The notes under the pieces: generated by a model | The model's database searches: none | The model's input: the letters and a program-made list of their open reading frames with translations, nothing else | Told to the model about the DNA's origin: nothing | Program-made: the position numbers and the translations under genes | In this document: positions 1-7,276 of the stretch, in pieces | Numbering within the stretch: the first letter of the stretch is position 1 | How the letters are laid out: every line of letters starts with the position of its first letter | Source: HKST-UBA85 sp035654775 | Lineage (GTDB): Bacteria > Bacteroidota > Bacteroidia > Flavobacteriales > Flavobacteriaceae | Length of the DNA stretch: 27,113 nt | Reading direction: 5' to 3' | Assembly (NCBI GenBank): GCA_035654775.1 | Contig: DASRWB010000040.1 | Span: 1-27,113 of the forward strand

Positions 1-1650
1 GATTCCGGTCAGGTTCATTTTTATCACGAAGGGATTGACATGTGGTGTGATCAAGCTATACATTACGGCAAAGACGATTTTATTGAAGCCTATGGCAACG
101 TAAAAATGATTCAAGGGGACACCATAAACATGTCTGCTAAATATGCCGAATACAGTGGAAAAACTAAAATTGCCATTGCCAGTGGAAATGTTGTGCTTAC
201 CGAGCCAAAATCAACACTCACCACCGATACGCTTTTTTTTGACCGAGTAAAGCAACAATCCTTTTACAAAAGCGGAGGAACCGTGGTGCGCGATTCATCG
301 GGAACCATTACCAGCACCATTGGTCGGTACTATATGAATCAAAAAAAATATCAGTTTATAAATCAGGTAAAACTGGTAAATCCGGAGTATGTTTTAGAAA
401 CAAAACGTTTGGATTACTTCACCGAAAACGGGTATGCCTTTATGTACGGTCCAAGCACTATAACCGGAGAAAACAGTAAGATTTATTGTGAACGCGGCTT
501 TTATGACACCCAAAACGACACCGGCTATTTCATAAAAAAATCGCGTATTGACTACGAAAGCAGAGTTGTTGAAGGCGACAGTATGTATTTTGACAGAGTT
601 CGGAGTTTTGCCTCGGCAACCAACAACATAAAAGTTACCGATACCGCCAACAACAGCATTATTAAAGGGCACTATGCCGAAGTATTCAGAGACAAAGACT
701 CGGTATTTATCACTAAACGCGCTTTAGCCATTACGGTTCAAGAAAGAGATTCGGTATACATTCACGGCGATACCCTTATGGTTACCGGAAAACCCGAACA
801 CCGGATTACACGGGCTTTTTACAACGTGAAAATGTATAAAAGCGACATGAGCGGAAAGGCAGATTCCATTCATGTAAACCACAAAACAGGACTTACCCAG
901 CTAATCAATCTCGAGCGTTTTTCTAAAAAAGAAGGTTTTAACAAAAAACGCAATCCGGTATTGTGGAATTTAAAAAACCAAATGACCGGAGACAGCATCC
1001 ACATTTTATCCAATCCGAAGACGGAAAAACTGGATTCGCTATTGGTTTTTGACCACGCTTTTTTGATTAGTAAAGATACGCTTGACGCAGGCTACAATCA
1101 GATTTCAGGAAAACGATTAATCGGGTTGTTTAATGATGAAAACCAGTTGTATCACGTTGACATTATCAAAAATGCCGAAGTGATTTATTACTTCAGAAAC
1201 GATAAAAATGAGTTGGTAGGCATAGACAAATCCAAATCGGCTGCTTTGGAAATTTTTATCACCGATAATGAAATAGACGAAGTGCGAAAACTGAACCAGA
1301 TAGACGGAAAAATTTATCCTGAATCCCAATTTCCCCGAAGCGAAAGTCTGTTGCGCGGGTTTCACTGGCGCGAAGAAGAACGTCCCAAAAGTATTGAAGA
1401 TTTATTTTCAGACGATCCGCCACTAAAACTCCCTAAAATTCAAGGCTTAGCCGATTACGTTCCGGCAGAAGACTTTTTTGACGAAGAATTAATTGAACGC
1501 GTAGAAAAAGCAGAATCTACCGAAGACGTAAAAAAAGACGCACCCACGAAAGCCGGAAGAAATATCCCTAAAGCAAAGACAAAAACGGACAGTATAACCC
1601 CTAAAAACCCAACGCTAAAACCCGTTACACAAAAACCAAAAAAACCTTGA
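1..1650 (+). CDS. OstA-like LPS-assembly protein, 5' end missing
   Basis: The reading frame is open from the first base and ends at the TGA at 1648-1650, so about 549 C-terminal residues are visible and the true start lies outside the window. The sequence is a run of beta-strand-rich repeats in which short segments such as EAYGNVKMIQGDTINMSAKY recur, the pattern of the OstA/LptA-like periplasmic domain family (LPS transport and outer-membrane assembly). The Met at base 40 is internal, because conserved-looking sequence continues upstream of it. The last 50 or so residues are low-complexity and rich in Lys, Pro and Thr, probably a disordered tail. The stop overlaps the TTG start of the next gene by 3 bases, which suggests translational coupling. 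The exact role in LPS transport is inferred from family resemblance; no LptD-type barrel is visible. Confidence 0.8.
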   Translation, partial: DSGQVHFYHEGIDMWCDQAIHYGKDDFIEAYGNVKMIQGDTINMSAKYAEYSGKTKIAIASGNVVLTEPKSTLTTDTLFFDRVKQQSFYKSGGTVVRDSSGTITSTIGRYYMNQKKYQFINQVKLVNPEYVLETKRLDYFTENGYAFMYGPSTITGENSKIYCERGFYDTQNDTGYFIKKSRIDYESRVVEGDSMYFDRVRSFASATNNIKVTDTANNSIIKGHYAEVFRDKDSVFITKRALAITVQERDSVYIHGDTLMVTGKPEHRITRAFYNVKMYKSDMSGKADSIHVNHKTGLTQLINLERFSKKEGFNKKRNPVLWNLKNQMTGDSIHILSNPKTEKLDSLLVFDHAFLISKDTLDAGYNQISGKRLIGLFNDENQLYHVDIIKNAEVIYYFRNDKNELVGIDKSKSAALEIFITDNEIDEVRKLNQIDGKIYPESQFPRSESLLRGFHWREEERPKSIEDLFSDDPPLKLPKIQGLADYVPAEDFFDEELIERVEKAESTEDVKKDAPTKAGRNIPKAKTKTDSITPKNPTLKPVTQKPKKP

Positions 1651-2849
1651 CAAAAGATTTTTATACCTATCAGGCACAAACTACTCCACATCCGCTGGCT
1701 ATGGAAATTTCTCATGCCGAAGGATCGTATATTTTTGATACCCATAACAAAAAATATCTGGACTTTGTGGCCGGTGTTTCGGCATGCAGTTTAGGGCATA
1801 AACATCCAAGGGTAGTCGCTGCCGTAAAACAGCAGCTTGACCGCTACCTGCACGTGATGGTTTACGGCGAGTATATTCAGGAACCTGCTGTAAATCTGAC
1901 CAAGCTTTTGGCCCGACAACTGCCTAAGCCGTTAACACAAACCTACTTGACCAACTCCGGTACAGAAGCTATTGAAGGCGCGTTAAAACTGGCTAAAAGA
2001 GTAACCGGAAGAAGTGAAATTGTAGCCGCACACCACGCCTATCATGGCAATACTATGGGAGCAATGAGTGTAATGGGGTTTGAAGAACGAAAGCAAGCCT
2101 ACCGACCGCTGATTCCCAACACCCGTTTTATCACCTTTAACGATTTTGATGATTTAAAAAGTATAACCACACAAACCGCAGCCGTACTTTTAGAAACCAT
2201 TCAAGGTGGTGCAGGTTTTATACTTCCGGAGAATCACTATCTGGAAGCCGTGAGTAAACGCTGCAAACAGGTAGGTGCTTTACTAATACTAGATGAAATT
2301 CAACCGGGTATAGGTAGGACCGGAAAATTCTTTGGATTTGAACACTTTGCTTGCGAACCTGACATTGTAGTTACAGGAAAAGGCCTTGGCGGTGGTATGC
2401 CTATAGGTGCATTTAGTGCTTCAAAAAAACACATGGAAATGCTACGCGAGCATCCTAAATTAGGACACATCACCACCTTTGGCGGACATCCGGTAATTGC
2501 CGCTGCAGCGCTGGCTACCGTAGAAGAAATTACACAAAGCAACCTGATACAGGAAACCTTAGCAAAGGAAGCTCTTTTTAGAAAAAAACTAAAACACCCC
2601 TTAATAACTGAAGTAAGAGGAAAAGGTTTGATGCTGGCTGCTCTTACACCTTCGCCGGAAATAACCAATCAAGTTATCTTAGCCTGTCAGGAAAAAGGGC
2701 TTATTTTATTTTGGTTGCTTTTTGAGCCCAAAGCCATTCGTATTACACCGCCATTAACCATTTCTGAAGCTGAAATTACAGAAGGATGCAACATCCTTTT
2801 AAGTGTGTTAGACCACGTACTTCAACAAAATTCAACGGTAAACAATTGA
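1647..2849 (+). CDS. Class III (acetylornithine/GABA-type) PLP aminotransferase
   Basis: This 400-residue protein has the full class III aminotransferase signature. It contains NSGTEAIEGALKLA at about residues 103-116 (cofactor phosphate region), the PLP-binding Asp in LILDEIQPG (D216), and the Schiff-base Lys in TGKGLGGG (K245). The length is normal for the family. The start is a TTG at 1647 overlapping the upstream stop in a TTGA arrangement. It is preferred over the internal ATG at 1701 because the residues in between (TKDFYTYQAQTTPHPLAME) fit the usual N-terminus of flavobacterial homologues as I remember them. The substrate cannot be read from the sequence: ornithine, acetylornithine, 4-aminobutyrate and related amino donors are all used in this family. 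It sits between envelope genes, which does not help assign a pathway. Confidence 0.92.
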   Translation: MTKDFYTYQAQTTPHPLAMEISHAEGSYIFDTHNKKYLDFVAGVSACSLGHKHPRVVAAVKQQLDRYLHVMVYGEYIQEPAVNLTKLLARQLPKPLTQTYLTNSGTEAIEGALKLAKRVTGRSEIVAAHHAYHGNTMGAMSVMGFEERKQAYRPLIPNTRFITFNDFDDLKSITTQTAAVLLETIQGGAGFILPENHYLEAVSKRCKQVGALLILDEIQPGIGRTGKFFGFEHFACEPDIVVTGKGLGGGMPIGAFSASKKHMEMLREHPKLGHITTFGGHPVIAAAALATVEEITQSNLIQETLAKEALFRKKLKHPLITEVRGKGLMLAALTPSPEITNQVILACQEKGLILFWLLFEPKAIRITPPLTISEAEITEGCNILLSVLDHVLQQNSTVNN

Positions 2850-2942
2850 TTGTCAAAAGTTCGTTTTTATACTGCCGCTTAAAAAGTACTGTTGATTAAT
2901 TTGTTAAAAACATTTAAGCGCTTTCCCTGTAAAAGTAATCTA

Positions 2943-2950
2943 TAACCTTA
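2943..2950 (+). promoter_or_regulatory. Weak TAnnTTTG-like -7 element before the TPR gene
   Basis: TAACCTTA matches the Bacteroidetes -7 consensus TAnnTTTG except for two bases and lies 27 bp before the preferred ATG at 2977. No clear upstream TTTG is present at the right distance, so this is only a candidate. Confidence 0.25.
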
Positions 2951-2976
2951 AATTTATTCAAACAAACTACTTGCGT

Positions 2977-4377
2977 ATGCCTATGGATATAAACCCAAAC
3001 GAAGAAAACAACGAACTGTCTTTATCTAAATTTGAATCCATGCTGAAAACCAACCACGTGTTGTTTTTTGATTCAGAAGAGTTTGAAACCATCATTCATC
3101 ATTACCTAAATCAAGGTAAAATTTCACTAGCCAAAAAAGCCATAAAACTAGGTCTGGAACAACATCCCACTTCTGTAAACCTAAAACTGTTTAAAGTAGA
3201 AATTTATGTGTTTGAAAATAAATTTCCCGAAGCCGACGAACTGTTAAACGAGCTGTATCATTTAGAACCCCTGAATGAAGAAATATACATTCAGAAAGCC
3301 AATATATTTTCCAAAAAAGACGAACACCAAAAAGCCATAGACGTGCTTAAGCAAGTGCTGGATTTTACTGAAGATGTTTACGACATCTACTCGCTTATTG
3401 GTATGGAATATCTGTTTCTAGACAGGTTTGAAGATGCAAAACACTATTTTTTAAAGTGCATAGAAGAAGACGGCAGCGATTATACTGCACTTTATAATCT
3501 TATTTACTGTTTCGACTTTTTAGACCAGCAAGTGGAAGCGATAGATTTTCTAAACCTGTTTTTAGACAAAAATCCGTACTGTGAAATCGCCTGGTGCCAT
3601 CTGGGGAAACAGTATTTTTCATTAAAAGAGTACAAAAAAGCACTGGCTGCATTCGATTTTGCTATTATTTCTGATGATACTTTTGTGGGCGCTTATCTGG
3701 AAAAAGGCAAAGTGCTTGAAAAATTAAAACGCTACCCTGAAGCTATAGAAAATTACTCCATCACCCTTACACTGGACGAACCCACTTCCTTTGCTTTACT
3801 GCGAATTGGGTATTGTTATGAAAAATTAAATCAAACGGAAACTGCACTGCAGTATTTCAATAAAACCGTAAAAGAAGATCCGCTACTGGACAAAGGCTGG
3901 ATAGCCATAACCAAGTTTTATGTAAAACAAAAAAATTATCAGAAATCACTCTATTATATCAATAAAGCTTTAAACATTGATGTTGATAATGTATTGTACT
4001 GGCGTCTTTATGCACAGATAAACCACAAGCTGAACCACCTGGAAGAAGCTGAACGCGGTTACAAAAAAACCCTGGAGTTAGGAAACTTTGAACTTAATAC
4101 CTGGCTAAACCGATGTGACATTTTACAGCAATTGGGCGAACCCGAAGCCGCTGTATACAACCTTATCCAAGCCATAGAATTTTACCCGGAAAATGCCGAA
4201 ATAGAATACCGCCTATCCGGACTTTACTTTTTGTTACAGCAAACCCGAAAAGCCGTATTTCATTTAAAAAATGCCATACGTGCCAATCCGGATTTCTTTT
4301 TTATTCTTGAGGAGTTGTATCCCGGTTGTTTACAGCATGAAGCCGTAAAAAAATTGCGTGACAAAATCTCTCCCTAA
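2977..4377 (+). CDS. Tetratricopeptide-repeat (TPR) protein
   Basis: This protein of about 466 residues is built almost entirely from 34-residue helical hairpins of TPR type. Typical repeat cores include AIDVLKQVLDFTEDVYDIYS, EAIENYSITLTLDEPTSFAL, SLYYINKALNIDVDNVLYW and AVFHLKNAIRANPDFFFILE, each with the small-residue/Pro TPR pattern, giving roughly 10-12 repeats. There is no signal peptide or membrane segment, so it is probably cytoplasmic or peripheral. TPR proteins are protein-interaction scaffolds; the partner is not visible. The frame is open a little further upstream from a TTG at 2971, but ATG codons at 2977 and 2983 are better starts. It precedes the DUF368 pair by 46 bp, with a promoter-like box between, so it is not clearly in the same transcript. 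Confidence 0.88.
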   Translation: MPMDINPNEENNELSLSKFESMLKTNHVLFFDSEEFETIIHHYLNQGKISLAKKAIKLGLEQHPTSVNLKLFKVEIYVFENKFPEADELLNELYHLEPLNEEIYIQKANIFSKKDEHQKAIDVLKQVLDFTEDVYDIYSLIGMEYLFLDRFEDAKHYFLKCIEEDGSDYTALYNLIYCFDFLDQQVEAIDFLNLFLDKNPYCEIAWCHLGKQYFSLKEYKKALAAFDFAIISDDTFVGAYLEKGKVLEKLKRYPEAIENYSITLTLDEPTSFALLRIGYCYEKLNQTETALQYFNKTVKEDPLLDKGWIAITKFYVKQKNYQKSLYYINKALNIDVDNVLYWRLYAQINHKLNHLEEAERGYKKTLELGNFELNTWLNRCDILQQLGEPEAAVYNLIQAIEFYPENAEIEYRLSGLYFLLQQTRKAVFHLKNAIRANPDFFFILEELYPGCLQHEAVKKLRDKISP

Positions 4378-4393
4378 GGTTCGGTAAAATGTT

Positions 4394-4401
4394 TACCTTT
4401 G
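4394..4401 (+). promoter_or_regulatory. TAnnTTTG -7 element for the DUF368 pair
   Basis: TACCTTTG is an exact match to the Bacteroidetes -7 consensus and lies 22 bp before the ATG at 4424, after the TPR stop. No convincing TTTG is seen about 19 bp upstream. The box would place a transcription start in the short gap and drive both DUF368 genes and probably aroE. Confidence 0.5.
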
Positions 4402-4423
4402 GGTTTCTTTAATTTTAACCCAA

Positions 4424-5431
4424 ATGAAAAGACGCCTAATTGATTATCTTGTTATTTCCTTAAAAGGAATTGCTATGGGTGCAGCCGACGCTGTTCCCGG
4501 AGTTTCTGGTGGTACCATAGCGTTTATTTCAGGGATTTATGAAGAGCTTATCACCACCCTTGGGAATGTAAATTTCAGTCTATTTAACACCCTTAAAAAC
4601 AAAGGAATTGCCGCTTTTTGGAAGCAACTAAACGGCTCTTTTTTAACGGCATTGTTAACCGGTATTGTGATTAGTTTTGTTTCCTTCATGCGCCTTGCCA
4701 AATACCTGATAGAATACCATCCGGTATTGATATGGTCTTTTTTCTTCGGACTTATTCTGGCCAGTATTTTTTTCGTAGCCAAACAAATTACAGCATGGAA
4801 TCTTACAACCGTTTTGGCTTTGATTTTGGGTGCTTTACTTGCCTACTACATCACGACTTTGCCTTCGCTTGCAAGCAATAACAACTCTTTATTCCTGTTG
4901 TTTGCGGGAGCCATAGCTATATGCGCCATGATTTTGCCGGGAATTTCAGGCTCGTTTATCTTGGTTATCCTGGGAGCTTACAAAACGCTGAGTGATGCCA
5001 TTCACGATGTGGACTTCAAAAAAATAGGTCTTTTTGTTGTTGGGGCTGTTGTAGGTTTATTAAGTTTTAGCAAGTTACTGAAGTGGCTCTTTAAAAACTA
5101 TCACAATATAACTCTGGCCTTACTTACCGGATTTATTTTTGGCTCTCTAAACAAAATTTGGCCGTGGAAACACACCCTTACTGTGTTAAACGAAGAAACC
5201 GGAAGTACACTTGCCTTTTCTGAAATATCAAACCTGGGAACCCTTTCGCTGTATCAACAATCCGTTTCAAATTTTGAAACCTACAAAACCCTTACCGAAC
5301 AAAATGTACTACCCCAAACCTATGCCTTGTTGAACGCAGGAACTGACCCTCAAGTTTTAACATCGGTTTCACTAATGGTTGTTGGCTTTTTAACTATTTT
5401 TATTTTAGAAAAAATAGGCACTAAAAACTAA
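4424..5431 (+). CDS. DUF368 membrane protein 1 (polyprenyl-phosphate translocase family)
   Basis: This 335-residue polytopic membrane protein carries both DUF368 signatures. The first, GAADAVPGVSGGTIAF, is near residues 19-34. The second, LPGISGSFILVILGAY, is near residue 180 and is the matching half of an internal duplication; both have the Pro-Gly-x-Ser-Gly core. About eight to nine hydrophobic segments are visible. Members of this family (PopT in Gram-positives) were reported in 2022-2023 to return undecaprenyl phosphate from the outer to the inner leaflet of the cytoplasmic membrane, recycling the lipid carrier of peptidoglycan and surface glycans. That function is assigned here by family. 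It is followed after 3 bp by a second paralogue. Confidence 0.9.
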   Translation: MKRRLIDYLVISLKGIAMGAADAVPGVSGGTIAFISGIYEELITTLGNVNFSLFNTLKNKGIAAFWKQLNGSFLTALLTGIVISFVSFMRLAKYLIEYHPVLIWSFFFGLILASIFFVAKQITAWNLTTVLALILGALLAYYITTLPSLASNNNSLFLLFAGAIAICAMILPGISGSFILVILGAYKTLSDAIHDVDFKKIGLFVVGAVVGLLSFSKLLKWLFKNYHNITLALLTGFIFGSLNKIWPWKHTLTVLNEETGSTLAFSEISNLGTLSLYQQSVSNFETYKTLTEQNVLPQTYALLNAGTDPQVLTSVSLMVVGFLTIFILEKIGTKN

Positions 5432-5434
5432 GTT

Positions 5435-6454
5435 ATGCAAAGTACCCGAACATTTATGGACAAACTTTTTCTGGTTTTAAAAGGACTGGGAATGGGCGCG
5501 GCCAATAAAGTTCCCGGTGTATCAGGTGGTGTGGTAGCTTTTGTAGCGGGCTTTTACGAAGAGTTTATCTATTCTTTGCAAAAAATAAACGGTACAGCCT
5601 TTAAATTACTGTTCAACGGGCGCTTTAAAAGTTTTGTACAGTACATCAATGGCCGCTTTTTAGGTTTGCTGTTTTTCGGAATGATTATCAGTTACTTTAG
5701 CGTTTCAAAACTGCTGGATTATCTTATTGAGCATTACGAACTTTATGTTTGGAGTGTTTTTTTCGGAATGATTATTGGCTCTATTTATTACATCAGTAAA
5801 GATTTTAAAGACTGGCAATCAAAAACCTACATGGCTATAATTTTGGGGGCATTGGCTGGGGTTAGTATCAGTTTTTTAGATCCGGCTACGCAAAACGACA
5901 ACCTTTGGTTTGTCTTTTTTTGTGGAATGATAAGCGTATCAGGCATGACCCTTCCGGGGTTTTCCGGTTCGTTTATTTTAATTCTTCTCGGGAATTACGT
6001 CTTGCTTTTGGTAGATTCTGTAAATGCGCTGTATGATACCCTAGCTGAAGTAATTGTTGGAAATTTCGACTTTATACACCATCCGGAAAGAATTCACATG
6101 CTTAAAGTTTTGGCGGTGTTTACCTTAGGTTCTGTTGCCGGTTTGGTAACGTTTTCACACATTCTTAACTACATTTTAAAACATTACAAAAGCATTACCA
6201 TTTCTTCCATTATTGGGTTTATTGTGGGCTCGCTGGGGGTGGTTTGGCCCTGGAAAAAAACCCTTTATAAAGTAGATGAACAAGGCGCCTTTTTAAAAGA
6301 TTCTTCCGGATTAAAAATAGTAGAAAACTACCAGCGTTATTTGCCGGAATTAAACAACGAAACCTATTTTGCCATTGCCTTTATTATCTTAGGTATTCTT
6401 ATCGTTTTGGGGCTTGAGCTATACGGTCAAAAAACAAGAAAAGTCCATGCGTAA
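5435..6454 (+). CDS. DUF368 membrane protein 2 (diverged paralogue)
   Basis: This 339-residue paralogue of the preceding gene has the same layout. GAANKVPGVSGGVVAF lies near residues 21-36, LPGFSGSFILILLGNY is in the second half, and a shared C-terminal motif ends in a WPWK segment. It differs at the first signature: the Asp-Ala pair of copy 1 (D22-A23) is Asn-Lys here (N24-K25), and the Thr after GG is Val. Starts at 5435 and 5456 are both ATG; the first is taken because it sits 3 bp after the upstream stop. It overlaps aroE by 8 bp, so the three genes probably form one operon. It is probably also a lipid-carrier translocase, possibly with a different lipid head group or regulation; that is inference. 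Confidence 0.88.
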   Translation: MQSTRTFMDKLFLVLKGLGMGAANKVPGVSGGVVAFVAGFYEEFIYSLQKINGTAFKLLFNGRFKSFVQYINGRFLGLLFFGMIISYFSVSKLLDYLIEHYELYVWSVFFGMIIGSIYYISKDFKDWQSKTYMAIILGALAGVSISFLDPATQNDNLWFVFFCGMISVSGMTLPGFSGSFILILLGNYVLLLVDSVNALYDTLAEVIVGNFDFIHHPERIHMLKVLAVFTLGSVAGLVTFSHILNYILKHYKSITISSIIGFIVGSLGVVWPWKKTLYKVDEQGAFLKDSSGLKIVENYQRYLPELNNETYFAIAFIILGILIVLGLELYGQKTRKVHA

Positions 6455-7181
6455 GTTCGGTTTACTGGGAAAAAATATCGATTACTCGTTTTCAAAAACG
6501 TATTTTCAGCATAAATTCAAAAGTGAAAACATTACGGATGCTTCCTATGAAAACTTTGATATAGAAAGTCTGGAAGTTTTACCCGAAATTCTATCTGAAA
6601 ATACAAGTCTTTGTGGTTTTAACGTTACTATTCCTTATAAAGAAGCCATAATCCCATATCTGGATAAGCTTTCCCAAACAGCCAAAAAAATAGGTGCCGT
6701 AAATACTGTAAAAAAAACCAAAAAAGGAACCTTAATAGGCTACAACACCGATGCGTATGGTTTTAAAAAATCTATCGAACCTTACCTAAAACCTCATCTT
6801 GGTCAAGCTCTTGTTTTAGGAACCGGCGGTGCAAGCAAAGCGGTACTTTACTCACTGCAAAAACTTGGAATTTCATACACACAGGTTTCCCGAAGTAAAA
6901 AACCCAATACCATAACCTATGCCCAGCTTAATAAAACAATCCTAAAAACGCATTTACTAGTAATAAATACTACACCGTTAGGTACTTTTCCCGATACAAA
7001 TGCTTTTCCTGAAATTCCTTATCACCACTTGACCAAGCATCATTTTTTGTACGATTTAATTTACAATCCGGCAGAAACTCAATTTTTAAAAAAAGGCAAA
7101 ACCTACGGCTGTAAAACCCTAAACGGAAAGGAAATGCTCATCTTTCAAGCCGAAAAAGCCTGGCGTATATGGAATAAATAG
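6447..7181 (+). CDS. aroE: Shikimate dehydrogenase
   Basis: This enzyme performs NADPH-dependent reduction of 3-dehydroshikimate to shikimate in aromatic amino-acid synthesis. The 244-residue protein starts at the ATG at 6447. The frame is open upstream to a TTG at 6414, but MRKFGLLGKNIDYSFS is the normal AroE N-terminus (shikimate-binding Ser-x-Ser region). Catalytic residues fall at the classical positions: K65 in TIPYKEA, N86 in GAVNTV and D102 in YNTDAYGF. The NADP-binding glycine loop is GTGGASKAVLYSL. The C-terminal LNGKEMLIFQAEKAW matches the family's usual end (typically G-x-x-M-L-x-x-Q). It overlaps the upstream DUF368 stop by 8 bp, indicating translational coupling, although the two functions are unrelated. 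Confidence 0.95.
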   Translation: MRKFGLLGKNIDYSFSKTYFQHKFKSENITDASYENFDIESLEVLPEILSENTSLCGFNVTIPYKEAIIPYLDKLSQTAKKIGAVNTVKKTKKGTLIGYNTDAYGFKKSIEPYLKPHLGQALVLGTGGASKAVLYSLQKLGISYTQVSRSKKPNTITYAQLNKTILKTHLLVINTTPLGTFPDTNAFPEIPYHHLTKHHFLYDLIYNPAETQFLKKGKTYGCKTLNGKEMLIFQAEKAWRIWNK

Positions 7182-7211
7182 GTAATTTAGTCGTAAATAC
7201 GCCTTTGTTCC

Positions 7212-7242
7212 TTTGTAAATATTGAAGTTGTTCTTATATTTA
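7212..7242 (+). promoter_or_regulatory. Candidate promoter of the DUF349 gene
   Basis: TTTG at 7212-7215 is followed after exactly 19 bp by TATATTTA at 7235-7242. This matches the Bacteroidetes arrangement TTTG-N19-TAnnTTTG except for the last base, and lies 34 bp before the ATG at 7277. Confidence 0.55.
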
Positions 7243-7276
7243 ATGCAAAAGTGTTCACACTATTAAATTGATTACC

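Noticed and set aside
6414..6446. Longer N-terminus for aroE from a TTG
   Set aside because: The standard AroE N-terminus and correct catalytic residue numbering (K65, D102) begin at the ATG at 6447.
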